Below are positions 8,081-16,781 of a DNA stretch of 64,000 bases, piece by piece (position 1 is the stretch's first letter; every line of letters starts with the position of its first letter). Under the pieces are notes generated by a model that had not been told where the DNA came from, ran no database searches, and saw only the letters and a program-made list of their open reading frames with translations. Source of the DNA: Phycisphaerales bacterium (GTDB lineage: Bacteria; Planctomycetota; Phycisphaerae; Phycisphaerales; SM1A02); assembly GCA_029242715.1 (NCBI GenBank), contig JAQWTL010000020.1, positions 186,001-250,000 of the forward strand. The letters are read 5' to 3'. A program made the translations under genes and the position numbers.

Positions 8081-8285
8081 TGACCATGAGGGTTTCAAGC
8101 CCCTTTTAAGGTCGTTATCCCGTTCTTTATCGGCATATGGCATGAGGCCTGAAAAGAGTTCGCCCAGACCCGCAAATCAAGCAGGGCATCAGGCAAATTC
8201 TGGCGCAGACTGAACTGTCGCATACGAATGCTCGGCGTGCGAATGAGCCCCGGAACCGCGTATCAAGACTCGAGACCCATCTGCC
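8081..8285. other. non-coding stretch upstream of the flavin-reductase-like gene
   Basis: The gap from mraZ to the gene at 8286 is 526 bases in all. Its left part holds the mraZ leader and promoter and the possible terminator. In this remaining part I see no gene, no convincing promoter and no repeat. Confidence 0.5.
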
Positions 8286-8873
8286 ATGGATACCACGGAA
8301 GTCGGTCATATTGATCCCACTATCGCCCAGGCCTTGCCACAGGGCGCTTTCCTGATGACATCACAGGCAGACGATCGCTGCGCGGGCTTCCTGACCCAAT
8401 GGGTACAGCAGTGCAGCCAGGTTCCAATGCTGGTGAGTGTTGCCATACCAAGAGGGACTTCAATTGAACCCGTGCTGCGTGACAGTCGGCACTTTGCCAT
8501 CTGCTCGATTCGACCTGATGATCGCGTCATTCAACGCCGCTTCAGTCATGCCCCGAACCGAGTCGAAGACCCTTACGTCGGCTTGCGATGTTTCACTGAT
8601 GTCACTGGCTCGCCGATTCTCCACCGCTGTCGCTATTACCTGGATTGTGAACTCGTTGGACACCTCGCAATGGAATCAGATTGCAGGATCTACATTGGCC
8701 AAGTTCTCAGCGGTCGAATACTTGAAGCCCTTGAGTCATCCAATGGCAATGGACATGCCAATGGGAACGGGCATGCCAATGGGAACGGGCACGCCAATGG
8801 GAATGGACATGCCAATGGCAATGGACATGTCAATGGAAACGGCTCACGCCGATCCAAGCGTTCCATCAACTGA
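8286..8873 (+). CDS. flavin-reductase-like protein with His-rich repeat tail
   Basis: Residues 1-150 match the FMN-binding split-barrel of the flavin reductase-like family: the start (ALPQGAFLMTSQ), the VQQCSQVPMLVSVAI strand pair and the LDCELVGHLAMESDCRIYIGQV segment are typical. Such proteins bind FMN and often act in flavin reduction or as oxidoreductases. Residues 153-186 are five copies of NGNGHA (last copy NGNGHV) plus NGNG, followed by a basic end (SRRSKRSIN). The tail looks disordered and could bind metal ions through its spaced His. ATG at 8286; no Shine-Dalgarno seen. Confidence 0.78.
   Translation: MDTTEVGHIDPTIAQALPQGAFLMTSQADDRCAGFLTQWVQQCSQVPMLVSVAIPRGTSIEPVLRDSRHFAICSIRPDDRVIQRRFSHAPNRVEDPYVGLRCFTDVTGSPILHRCRYYLDCELVGHLAMESDCRIYIGQVLSGRILEALESSNGNGHANGNGHANGNGHANGNGHANGNGHVNGNGSRRSKRSIN
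8742..8843 (+). repeat. 18-bp in-frame tandem repeat encoding NGNGHA
   Basis: Five full 18-base units (8742, 8760, 8778, 8796, 8814) plus 12 bases of a sixth. Units differ at a few positions, mostly synonymous (GGC/GGG/GGA, AAT/AAC, CAT/CAC). The last full unit encodes Val in place of Ala. Unit number is likely to vary between strains. Confidence 0.95.
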
Positions 8874-8886
8874 ACATTTCAAAGAA

Positions 8887-9999
8887 TCAACGACCCAGGA
8901 GGTCCATGACCTCCTGCTCGATGGCCTGATCGAAGATCTCGCAGGAGAACCGCCCAGCGTTTTTCCTGCAGGCTTCTGAACTGATCGACCAATCCCCGGC
9001 TTCCGTCATGGCCGCAGAGAATGACTCGACAGACTGTTCCTCGACAAAGAGGCCCGTATCGTCTTGGACGATCTCTGTTGCACCCCCTCGAGCCAAGGCA
9101 ATGACCGGGCAGCCCGAAGCCTGCGCTTCAACTGCCACGATGCCGAAGTCCTCTTCCTGAGGGAACAACAGAGCCTTGGCTCGACGATAAAGCGACAGTA
9201 ATTCCTCGTCAGGAACACGGCCAAGAAATTCAATGCCCGGTGGTGGATCACGTTGCAGTGATTCCAACTGGCTCCCGCCGCCGACGACACGGAGGCGGTG
9301 ACCACCATGGACGGCTGCCTTGATTGCAAGATCGGTTCGCTTGTAGGGCTCCAATGCACCCACGACAAGGAACCAATCCTCTCGATCCGTATCTGGACCA
9401 GGCGTGAACATCTCTGTTCGAACAGGCGGATAGACCACCTTGGCCTCCCGCCCCCAACATCTTTCAATGCGTTGAGCGATATGTTGACTGTTGGCCAGCA
9501 ACCGATCGATTCGTTGTGCGGTCCGCCGATCCCACCGCTGGAACCTGCTCCGGACGGCTCGTAGACCTGCAACGCGAAGCCGTCCCATCGAACCTGTCGC
9601 GTAATCCTCGGTTTGCTCCCAGATGTATCGAGCGGGAGAGTGGCAGTAGCACAGGTGTGGCACACCTTCCGGTGGCCGAACAGCCTTGGCAACTGATGAG
9701 CTGTCGGAGAGCACCAGATCACAGGATCGGATTCGCAAACGCTCGATCATTCTTGGCAGAACGGGTAGATACCAACGCCTCAGGGAACCCGAAGCCCCTG
9801 GCAATCGCTGCATCGAAGAAAGATGGAATGTGCAGGCATCGATCGCTGGTGTCAGAGGGCGACCATCATGCACCAGACTGTAAAGATCCGTTGGCCCCCA
9901 CTGGCGTGCAAAGCGATCCAGGACACGTTCAGCACCCCGGACACCAACCAGCCAATCGTGAACAAGGACCACATCTGGTCCCGTAGCCTGCCTTATCAT
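8887..9999 (-). CDS. GT4-type glycosyltransferase
   Basis: A 370-residue GT-B fold glycosyltransferase (family 4). The N-terminal half opens with VVLVHDWLVG and contains CHSPARYIWEQ; the C-terminal half has the nucleotide-sugar motif PQEEDFGIVAVEAQASGCPVIA, including the E-x7-E pattern of retaining GT4 enzymes, and FLVVGALEPYKRTDLAI. It probably adds a hexose to a lipid-linked or polysaccharide acceptor at the inner face of the membrane. The ATG at 9999 is only 9 bases from the divergent start at 10009. A perfect 8-bp stem (8897-8915) lies in its last codons. Confidence 0.88.
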   Translation of the reverse strand: MIRQATGPDVVLVHDWLVGVRGAERVLDRFARQWGPTDLYSLVHDGRPLTPAIDACTFHLSSMQRLPGASGSLRRWYLPVLPRMIERLRIRSCDLVLSDSSSVAKAVRPPEGVPHLCYCHSPARYIWEQTEDYATGSMGRLRVAGLRAVRSRFQRWDRRTAQRIDRLLANSQHIAQRIERCWGREAKVVYPPVRTEMFTPGPDTDREDWFLVVGALEPYKRTDLAIKAAVHGGHRLRVVGGGSQLESLQRDPPPGIEFLGRVPDEELLSLYRRAKALLFPQEEDFGIVAVEAQASGCPVIALARGGATEIVQDDTGLFVEEQSVESFSAAMTEAGDWSISSEACRKNAGRFSCEIFDQAIEQEVMDLLGR

Positions 10000-10008
10000 C
10001 TCACATCC

Positions 10009-11094
10009 ATGTCCGATTCAACTCCTCGCCATCCCGCCAACCTGCTGCAACTTGACTACCTCGAACTGTCCAGGAACTGGCCTCCGCCTGTTCCAATCGT
10101 GGATGTCCACACCCACCTGAATGGCACCGAGGCGGTGCGATGCTACCGCGATGTCGCGGCGGCATACGGTATCACGCGGACATACAGCATGACCCCACTC
10201 CCCCAGGTCGAGACCGTCAGAGAGATCATGGGAGATCGAGTTCGCTTCATTGCAACGCCGGATTTCATGAATCCTGATCGGCAATTTGCACATGGCAAGG
10301 GCTTCCAGGAAAGGATCAAGGCCTTTCACCAATTGGGCTCCCGAATCGTCAAATTCTGGGCAGCACCGCGTGGCCGCGACTACGGGGAAGAATGCGGCGA
10401 CCGCCACCTCCTTGATCTCGGGCATCCCCAGCGTCGTGCTGTCATGGATACCGCTGCTGAACTGGGCATGATGTTCATGACCCACATTGCCGATCCAGAC
10501 ACCTGGTTCCAGACACGTTATTCAGATGCGTCCTTCTACGGCACCAAGCCACAACAATATGAGCCACTTGAACGCCTGCTGGACATCTACACACAACCCT
10601 GGATCGCAGCGCATATGGGCGGATGGCCCTCAAATCTGGGCATGCTCGATGGACTGCTTGACCGACATGAGAACCTGTACCTGGATACCTCTGCGACAAA
10701 GTGGATGGTCCGTGAATTGAGCAAACAACCTCGGGAAGAATTCATCGCGTTTCTGACGAGATGGAAAGGTCGCATCCTCTTCGGTTCAGACATCGTGACT
10801 CGCGATGAGCACTTTGCACCTCCTGAAGAGAATTCAGACATGCCCCCCCAGGCCACTTCACCAGAAGAAGCATGGGATCTCTACGCCAGCCGATACTGGG
10901 CGCTTCGTAGCCTGTTTGAATCTGATTACGAGGGCCCCTCGCCAATTGCTGACCCGGATCTCATGCTCGTGGATCCTACAAAATATGGGCCGCTTGACTC
11001 ACCAATGCTCTGTGGCAAAGCCGTGCCGGAAAACCTGCTCCAGACGGTCTATCACGATGCAGCCATGTCACTTCTTGAATCAGACCAGGACTGA
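10009..11094 (+). CDS. amidohydrolase-family TIM-barrel metal hydrolase
   Basis: A 361-residue Amidohydrolase_2-type protein. The metal site motif VDVHTHLNG near residue 33, the MTHIADPDTWF and AAHMGGWPSN strands and the GSDIVTRDE end motif (catalytic Asp) follow the family order. Relatives hydrolyse or decarboxylate ring or ester substrates; no substrate can be named. I start at ATG 10009 because the in-frame extension back to 9823 lies inside the opposite glycosyltransferase and reads as non-native sequence. Its 3' end overlaps the convergent gene by 43 bases. Confidence 0.85.
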   Translation: MSDSTPRHPANLLQLDYLELSRNWPPPVPIVDVHTHLNGTEAVRCYRDVAAAYGITRTYSMTPLPQVETVREIMGDRVRFIATPDFMNPDRQFAHGKGFQERIKAFHQLGSRIVKFWAAPRGRDYGEECGDRHLLDLGHPQRRAVMDTAAELGMMFMTHIADPDTWFQTRYSDASFYGTKPQQYEPLERLLDIYTQPWIAAHMGGWPSNLGMLDGLLDRHENLYLDTSATKWMVRELSKQPREEFIAFLTRWKGRILFGSDIVTRDEHFAPPEENSDMPPQATSPEEAWDLYASRYWALRSLFESDYEGPSPIADPDLMLVDPTKYGPLDSPMLCGKAVPENLLQTVYHDAAMSLLESDQD

Positions 11095-12212
11095 CCAGTC
11101 GCAGCAGCAGCCCTCTTGTACAACTGCTCCACCGCATTGACATAACCCTCGAAACGCATCCGGGCTCGTTCATGGACATCTTGACGCGCACTCGATTCAA
11201 GATGCGCCATGAGCCATCTGGTTGATTGATGCTGATCATGTTCTGCGCCAGCGCGAATCAAATCTTCACGATCTGCATACTCCCCGGCAGGATGGCCAAC
11301 CCCAAGTACCACTGGCCGCCCCGCTGCCACAACACACATGACGGGATCCACATCACAAGTTCTGGTTCTGAAGCCTGTTGAAGAAGGTGCAATCGCGGCA
11401 TCCAGAGAAGAAGCCACCTCTCGAGTCCGTTCAATAATGTCATCGAAGACAAGATCAACCTGCGGGCTTGCTTTTTCCATCCAACGAATCAAGTCGCCAC
11501 GGTTTGAACCCTTGGATGAAGCAAGCATGACGACATGTCGCCCCAACAGACTGCAACGTGTTGGAAGGCCGCACTGATCTTTGAGATTCAAATGACCCAT
11601 TGGGCTCCCAACAAGCCCGATGACCAGGGAATCAGATCGAGCCCCCCACTGGCACCTCAACTCGTCGCTTCGCTTTGCCAGAAGCGCCGGATTGGCCGCA
11701 GGGCTGGCGATTCGTTCCCGGCCCGAAAGACAAGTGCCTGATCCAAGCATGTTGGATATGACACGCTGTGTCTGGTACGAGCCCAGTAACGACTCGACCC
11801 TTCCAGCACGCATCACCGTGGCAGCAGCCCTTGCCTCTGGAGCATCGGCCTGAAACCCATCCATGCTCACAACCTGAATCTTTCCAGGTGGGCATTGCAT
11901 CAACAAGGCCGTGCCACGCATACCCCAGGCATGCACAGCATCCACTCGACCATCAGTTGACTCGATATGCCTCAGAAGCCTTGACAATCCTCCATCGCCG
12001 AAAGAAAGGAATCGTTGCCTGGCAGGCGTCAGCCGAGGCATCATGTCCGTGCGGTGCTGTCCGCCTACACACACAACAAGATCATGTGAACGATCTTCCA
12101 GGAGATCCCTCAATGATCCGCTTGCGCCACCAAGGCCGCCTGCATCAACACCATCGACAAGATGGAGCACTCGATTTGGACGGACGTCATTACTGTTTTC
12201 TGTAGTGGACAT
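11052..12212 (-). CDS. GT4-like glycosyltransferase (divergent)
   Basis: A 386-residue protein with a GT-B layout: an N-terminal VLHLVDGVDAGGLGGASGSLRDL segment as in GT4 acceptor domains, a VHAWGM motif, and a C-terminal half starting LVIGLVGSPMG and ending in AAGRPVVLGVGHPAGEY. The canonical E-x7-E donor motif is replaced by SSTGFRTRTCDVDPVMCVVA, so catalysis may be altered. It is the last gene of a long minus-strand run that begins upstream of aroB and follows two lipoprotein genes by 11 bases. Confidence 0.7.
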   Translation of the reverse strand: MSTTENSNDVRPNRVLHLVDGVDAGGLGGASGSLRDLLEDRSHDLVVCVGGQHRTDMMPRLTPARQRFLSFGDGGLSRLLRHIESTDGRVDAVHAWGMRGTALLMQCPPGKIQVVSMDGFQADAPEARAAATVMRAGRVESLLGSYQTQRVISNMLGSGTCLSGRERIASPAANPALLAKRSDELRCQWGARSDSLVIGLVGSPMGHLNLKDQCGLPTRCSLLGRHVVMLASSKGSNRGDLIRWMEKASPQVDLVFDDIIERTREVASSLDAAIAPSSTGFRTRTCDVDPVMCVVAAGRPVVLGVGHPAGEYADREDLIRAGAEHDQHQSTRWLMAHLESSARQDVHERARMRFEGYVNAVEQLYKRAAAATGQSWSDSRSDMAAS

Positions 12213-12223
12213 TCGGTCGCAGA

Positions 12224-12907
12224 TTACCTGTCGCCATACAACAGATTCGCACCAACTGCCGGCACCTCGTGATCGTAGAACAGACGTGCAATCTGCACTC
12301 CTGTTTCAGTCGCCAGCAATTCACCCAGTTTCTGTCGAGCACGGGAATCCGCAACAGAAAGCGACTTCTGCTGAGGCAACCGGACTTCCACCGTGTGAGA
12401 CAGTGATTTTTCAGGATCAGGGAACTGCCTCTTCTTCTCAACAAGATCGACAACCCGAACCTGACAAGAAGCGTATGGATCTGGCGTGTATCCATCAGGG
12501 CCCAGTAACCTGAATTCGACCATCTCAACATAGATGACTTGATCAGCTCCCACCATCTTTCCAACAGATCCAATAGCTGCCGGCTTGGGGCCTTTGTCCA
12601 GTTGACGTGCCGCCGCCGTCGCATCCCGTGGCGAAATGACGTCCACAACCAGTTCTTCCTTGAGAATGCCCTCACTTGCAACATCACCGATCGTACGTCG
12701 CAGGCGAACCGGGCTTACACGACTCCTGCGGTCATCAATGAAGATCACAGTCGACTCATCCTTGAGCTCATACCGAGCTTCCATGACTGGATTGGGAGTG
12801 GTGATGTATGCAACCGTACTGGCCACATTACATCCACACTGCAAACACACAGCCAGCAGACAAATCAGGAGGACAAAACAATTCTGTAATGAAAGACGCA
12901 TTGGCAT
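12224..12907 (-). CDS. small lipoprotein, paralogue of its neighbour
   Basis: A 227-residue lipoprotein. Hydrophobic residues 8-21 lead to the lipobox LQCGC. The mature part has alternating beta strands (STVIFIDDRRSR, QVIYVEMVEFRLL, ASCQVRVVDLVE) resembling domains of envelope assembly lipoproteins. The strand pair around VDQVIYVE / VEFRL matches VDRVVLIDVQEFRL in the next gene, so the two are diverged duplicates. ATG at 12907 or 12901. No function assigned. Confidence 0.75.
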   Translation of the reverse strand: MPMRLSLQNCFVLLICLLAVCLQCGCNVASTVAYITTPNPVMEARYELKDESTVIFIDDRRSRVSPVRLRRTIGDVASEGILKEELVVDVISPRDATAAARQLDKGPKPAAIGSVGKMVGADQVIYVEMVEFRLLGPDGYTPDPYASCQVRVVDLVEKKRQFPDPEKSLSHTVEVRLPQQKSLSVADSRARQKLGELLATETGVQIARLFYDHEVPAVGANLLYGDR

Positions 12908-12911
12908 GAGC

Positions 12912-13622
12912 TCAGATCTCTATGTCCGGATTCGCTCGATCCAGTTCAGGCTTGTATTGATCTGGATACTTGGGCTGGAGGTGCGGATAGAACAACCAGC
13001 CAACGTGCTTTATGAATTCCACATAGAGCCCGGTTTGAATCGCCTTCTCTGAAGCACCCTGGCGATCGAGCTCTTTCAACTTGGGAAACCGAGATCTGAT
13101 CTGAAAATTATCCACCAGTTCATCTGGCTCGATGTTGTCACGCTCGATGATTCCCACCATTGCGACACATTCACCATCCCACATCCATCGATTGCCTCGA
13201 GGGTGCAGCCTGAACTCCTGAACATCAATCAGGACGACTCGATCAACATTGAGCTGACGAGCAATGTCTCCATATGGAAGCGCATTCCACTGGGGCGTCG
13301 AAAACTGCCAATTGCGAATGTATCGCTGTGGCAGAATCCGGATACCGGACACCTTGTCACTCAATCGCTTGGTGACGCCTTCTGCAACCGTGTCACAGAG
13401 AGTCGGATGTTCGTAGAGCGTTGCAAGATCAGCGTCCACAACAACTGCCACCGTCTTGTGCTCCAGCCCCTCATATTGAGGCAGGACTTCCACCAGTTTC
13501 TGGTACTCGAAGTTCTGGGCAAGACCCGCACCCAGAAAACCGATGGCGCATCCACTTGCGGCAGCCATTGAGACCGCCGCCATCAACCATCCAAGGATTC
13601 GAATTGTCCCGTTCATCTTCAT
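12912..13622 (-). CDS. lipoprotein, paralogue of its neighbour
   Basis: A 236-residue lipoprotein with signal sequence MKMNGTIRILGWLMAAV and lipobox AASGC. The frame stays open upstream to 14027, but that extension overlaps the DUF2752 gene in another frame; the ATG at 13622 gives a proper signal peptide and a one-base TGATG overlap with the upstream stop. The core (KTVAVVVDADLATLYEHP, VDRVVLIDVQEFRLHP) shares its plan with the following gene. Function unknown; likely an outer- or inner-membrane assembly component. Confidence 0.75.
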   Translation of the reverse strand: MKMNGTIRILGWLMAAVSMAAASGCAIGFLGAGLAQNFEYQKLVEVLPQYEGLEHKTVAVVVDADLATLYEHPTLCDTVAEGVTKRLSDKVSGIRILPQRYIRNWQFSTPQWNALPYGDIARQLNVDRVVLIDVQEFRLHPRGNRWMWDGECVAMVGIIERDNIEPDELVDNFQIRSRFPKLKELDRQGASEKAIQTGLYVEFIKHVGWLFYPHLQPKYPDQYKPELDRANPDIEI

Positions 13623-14113
13623 CAGAAGACTCCACGATGCATCAGTATCTTCCAGGCCCAGGCTGCCAGAGCCAGGGCAACCAGGCCCCAGCCCCACCAT
13701 CGATTCCAAACCGCTGTCACAAGTGATCCCAGCGGGGCTCCGGTCAGGGCTGTCCAAAGCCCGCCCAGAACTGCCATGGCAGCAACGATGCAGAATACCA
13801 GCCCGAGCGGCTGAGCTCGAAAGGCCTGGATCCAATGTCCGCGAACTGTATGGCTGAAGGCCGTAGTCATGCCGCAAGTGGGGCAAGGTAAGTCCATGGT
13901 CGAAATCCAATTGCACTCGGGCAGCCCCAGGGCTCGGTGAGTGCCCAAGCCAGCATCCGCTGGCTGGAGCGTGGCGGCAATCACAAGCAAGGCCAGACCC
14001 AGTACGGCCACGACCAATCCCAGCCACCTGGCTGAAACGCGATCCGGAGGCATGGAGGGATAGGACCGCCCCATGGCTCCAGTAGTTGCTGACTCACTGA
14101 TGCTCTTGGTCAT
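13622..14113 (-). CDS. DUF2752 membrane protein
   Basis: A small (163 aa) membrane protein with the DUF2752 signature: a CPTCGMTTAF motif between hydrophobic segments and the following GHWIQAFRAQPLG. Three hydrophobic helices are visible (about residues 33-50, 108-126, 140-158). The family is common in Planctomycetota and Bacteroidota and is uncharacterised. I start at ATG 14113; the frame is open to 14242, but that would overlap the upstream gene. Confidence 0.78.
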   Translation of the reverse strand: MTKSISESATTGAMGRSYPSMPPDRVSARWLGLVVAVLGLALLVIAATLQPADAGLGTHRALGLPECNWISTMDLPCPTCGMTTAFSHTVRGHWIQAFRAQPLGLVFCIVAAMAVLGGLWTALTGAPLGSLVTAVWNRWWGWGLVALALAAWAWKILMHRGVF

Positions 14114-14189
14114 AGCTATTTCGAAACGGTAACGATCCCTGGGCACCCAGGCAATACAACATGCCATTTGGCCCTGGCAATCTTCAGAA

Positions 14190-15488
14190 TCAGGCCTTGC
14201 CCAGCGGTACGCTGGCCCAGCCAGAGGGTGGCAGAGGATCAACCCGCACGAGGAGATGTGGTTGCCAAGCTGAGTTTCTCAGCCCGCACAGGGAATCGAC
14301 ATCCTCACCAATCACATGCACCACTGGCTCGTCATCCCTGTCAAATACCGTTCCGGGCAATGCCATCTCGAGAAGAGAATGGTGCCGCTTGATCCAGGAC
14401 AATACTGTCGGCAAATGAAGGACCTCTTCGCATCGAGCCAGCAAGTGAATGGCACCCAGTTCATCAACTGCGAACTCCACGACTTCATGGTCGGGGCACT
14501 GAACTGGCAGAGAACGAAGACCTGGCACATGCTCACACAGGCTCGGAGCATTCTTGTTGACCGGTTCCGTCGTAACGTGCTGACTGATCGGGACGGGTTC
14601 TTCAGCCGCATCAATTGATTCCGTGCATGCAGAAGATTCCTTGTTCGACCACTGCGGCAGCGGCGGCATTGCAGCAGGCGAAAGACGAACGCACGGTTCG
14701 TCGACATGCTCAGAAGGCATGCCGAGGGCTTGAATCGCCGGCAATGGAGCGGCCGCTGGCACGGTCGGTTCCTGAACACCGGAATCTCCGGAGGAAACAA
14801 CACGCTTCGCAGAAGGTTTTTCCGCTGGATCGCTGCCACGAACTCCCCGTCGAACACGCTGAACAATTTCGGAAAGTCCCCCAGCGGGGCAATCAATTAC
14901 AGCAGACTGGGTGAGACCGGTATCCGCCTCGATCTTCGAAATGCTGCCCTTGAGCTGTATGTTCAATCCAAGATGGTTCTCAACAGCTTCATGAAGGCGA
15001 TCCGCTGTGTCCTGCACGGACTCATCCTCACTACCGGCAACAACCAGGCCAATATCTTTCCCACGAGGAATCTTCATGCTCTTGAGCATGCGGTATGCAC
15101 CCGCTGTTGCCGCCTGATCTCCGCCCGTCACCAGGCCGATTGAATCCGGATCAAGACTCATGACATCATCACAACTGGGACCTGAAGCAGGAACCAGCAC
15201 AACAGTGGCGCTGGATGGCAGGCTGTCCAGGATCGCATCCCCCGCCTCGAACGTTCCCGGAAACTCGCCAATGCACTCGATGAACAACTGACCGCCATCG
15301 GATCGAACAACCAGGATCTGTTCACAATCAGGAAGCAGTCGTCTCGCAGCAGGCAATCGCCAAAGACCTGCACGAACGGGGAGATGTCCCATCAGCAAGA
15401 CGCACACGCTGGGACGCTCAGGAGATCCGACCGGATCGGTCGTCAACCGAGCGGTCAATTGCTCGATCTCATCTCTCAATCGACTCAT
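14190..15488 (-). CDS. degenerate ParA/MinD-like protein without P-loop
   Basis: A 432-residue protein translated with the ParA gene upstream (4-base ATGA overlap). Residues of the middle (DSIGLVTGGDQAATAGAYRMLKSM, then DIGLVVAGSEDES and HLGLNIQLKGSI) match the second half of MinD/FlhG-like ATPases, where PEPTSITDAYxLIK and the following strand lie. No Walker A is present at the N-terminus (SVCVLLMGHLPVRAG at that position). The rest is a low-complexity Pro/Ser linker and a C-terminal domain. It is probably a non-catalytic partner of the ParA-CBM48 protein. Confidence 0.6.
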   Translation of the reverse strand: MSRLRDEIEQLTARLTTDPVGSPERPSVCVLLMGHLPVRAGLWRLPAARRLLPDCEQILVVRSDGGQLFIECIGEFPGTFEAGDAILDSLPSSATVVLVPASGPSCDDVMSLDPDSIGLVTGGDQAATAGAYRMLKSMKIPRGKDIGLVVAGSEDESVQDTADRLHEAVENHLGLNIQLKGSISKIEADTGLTQSAVIDCPAGGLSEIVQRVRRGVRGSDPAEKPSAKRVVSSGDSGVQEPTVPAAAPLPAIQALGMPSEHVDEPCVRLSPAAMPPLPQWSNKESSACTESIDAAEEPVPISQHVTTEPVNKNAPSLCEHVPGLRSLPVQCPDHEVVEFAVDELGAIHLLARCEEVLHLPTVLSWIKRHHSLLEMALPGTVFDRDDEPVVHVIGEDVDSLCGLRNSAWQPHLLVRVDPLPPSGWASVPLGKA

Positions 15489-16714
15489 GAACCACCATTC
15501 CTCGACCCGTCGACGACCAGTCGACTGATGGGCCGACCTGGATCGGTTTGTTCCGACTCGTTGTAAGGATCCCGATGCATGCGACCGTCTACTGCTATCT
15601 GGTAACGGTATTCGCCCGGAGGAAGGGGGATGATGGCTTCAAACACACGGTTCTCTGCATTGAAGGTCATGGGTGTAGCTGACATGGACCATCCGTTGAA
15701 GTCGCCACAGACTGCCATGACCTGATCCGGACCACCGGGCTGTCGAAAGCGAATTCCTTCCTCCGTCACTTCCACACCGAAAGTCACCGGGACAGGCAAT
15801 TCGCTGATTGGCTGTTCATTTGACTCCACACGCTTGGCGATCTCGGCAACTCGAGAGTTGGGCTGAGAAACTGGAGGAATGAACGATGCTTCATTTTCTC
15901 GTGGGACATACGCCAGCAGCCAGTCCATGAGCATTTCAATGTCACGACGTGCGTCCGAATCGGGCGCGTGTTCAACAACAGGTCGCCCGAGACTCGCCGC
16001 GACACGAAAGGCCTCGTGTTCGCGAATCTGAACAGGAATCAGCAGATCATCGAAATGCTGACGGAGCGTGGCGAGAATGCGAATGGCCAAGGCTGAGCCT
16101 GGGTCATGCAAAGTAGGAAGCATGTGGCAATCAAGTGGACGATCCAGTCTATGAACCAGTGCCTCGATGGTTTGCCGTTGACGGTGGGCTCCCTGTAGAG
16201 CGAAATACCCCGTCTCGACAGGAACAATGGCCTCTGATGCCGCCCTCAGGGCATTAAACGTGAGCAAGCCGATGGATGGTGGGCAATCAATCAGGCACAG
16301 ATCATGGCCAGGTGCCAGTGAGGTGAGTGCACCTTCCAGCCGCTGGTCCCTGTCAGCCAGACGCGATAACTCGCCTTCTGACGATTCCTGAAGCGCCAAC
16401 ATGATTGTGCTGGGCAGCAAAGAGAGATTGCGACCAACCGGCCAAAGGCGATTGAAAGCGTCCGCATCAGGCTGTGAGGCCAGCATGGCCTCAACAACAC
16501 CGACCTCGATACCGTCCATGGGAACACCCAACCCGGCAGCACAATGCCCTTGGGGATCCATGTCGACCACAAGCGTACGGATACCCCGGGCCGCGGCGAC
16601 GGCTCCGAGGTTGATGGCTGTGGTCGTCTTGCCACAACCACCCTTCTGATTCACGATCGCGATCGTTCGCACGGTGGCATCGATCCCATGGAGAAGTGCC
16701 GTGACCCGACACAT
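15485..16714 (-). CDS. ParA-family ATPase fused to a CBM48-like domain
   Basis: Residues 15-265 are a ParA/MinD ATPase: deviant Walker A KGGCGKTT (24-31), DMDPQG (51-56) and DCPPS (143-147). After a linker, residues 308-402 read as a CBM48/AMPK-beta glycogen-binding type sandwich: VMAVCGDFNGWS, FEAIIPLPPGEYRYQIAVDG and DPYN are its hallmark strands. The family normally binds alpha-glucan, while ParA ATPases place plasmids, chromosomes or protein assemblies, so the fusion may position a glycogen- or glucan-linked structure. ATG at 16714; a GTG at 16672 would give the classical MRTIAIVNQKGG start. Confidence 0.85.
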   Translation of the reverse strand: MCRVTALLHGIDATVRTIAIVNQKGGCGKTTTAINLGAVAAARGIRTLVVDMDPQGHCAAGLGVPMDGIEVGVVEAMLASQPDADAFNRLWPVGRNLSLLPSTIMLALQESSEGELSRLADRDQRLEGALTSLAPGHDLCLIDCPPSIGLLTFNALRAASEAIVPVETGYFALQGAHRQRQTIEALVHRLDRPLDCHMLPTLHDPGSALAIRILATLRQHFDDLLIPVQIREHEAFRVAASLGRPVVEHAPDSDARRDIEMLMDWLLAYVPRENEASFIPPVSQPNSRVAEIAKRVESNEQPISELPVPVTFGVEVTEEGIRFRQPGGPDQVMAVCGDFNGWSMSATPMTFNAENRVFEAIIPLPPGEYRYQIAVDGRMHRDPYNESEQTDPGRPISRLVVDGSRNGGS

Positions 16715-16781
16715 CCATGGGCCTTATCGGCCCCACTTCACTCGTCGCTTGAACCACCTCGCACCGGAGTACTGAATACCT

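Noticed and set aside
8742-8843. CRISPR-like array
   Set aside because: The 18-base units are contiguous, without spacers, and are in frame inside a gene.
13623-14027. N-terminal extension of the second lipoprotein frame
   Set aside because: It overlaps the DUF2752 gene in another frame, and the signal peptide starts at 13622.
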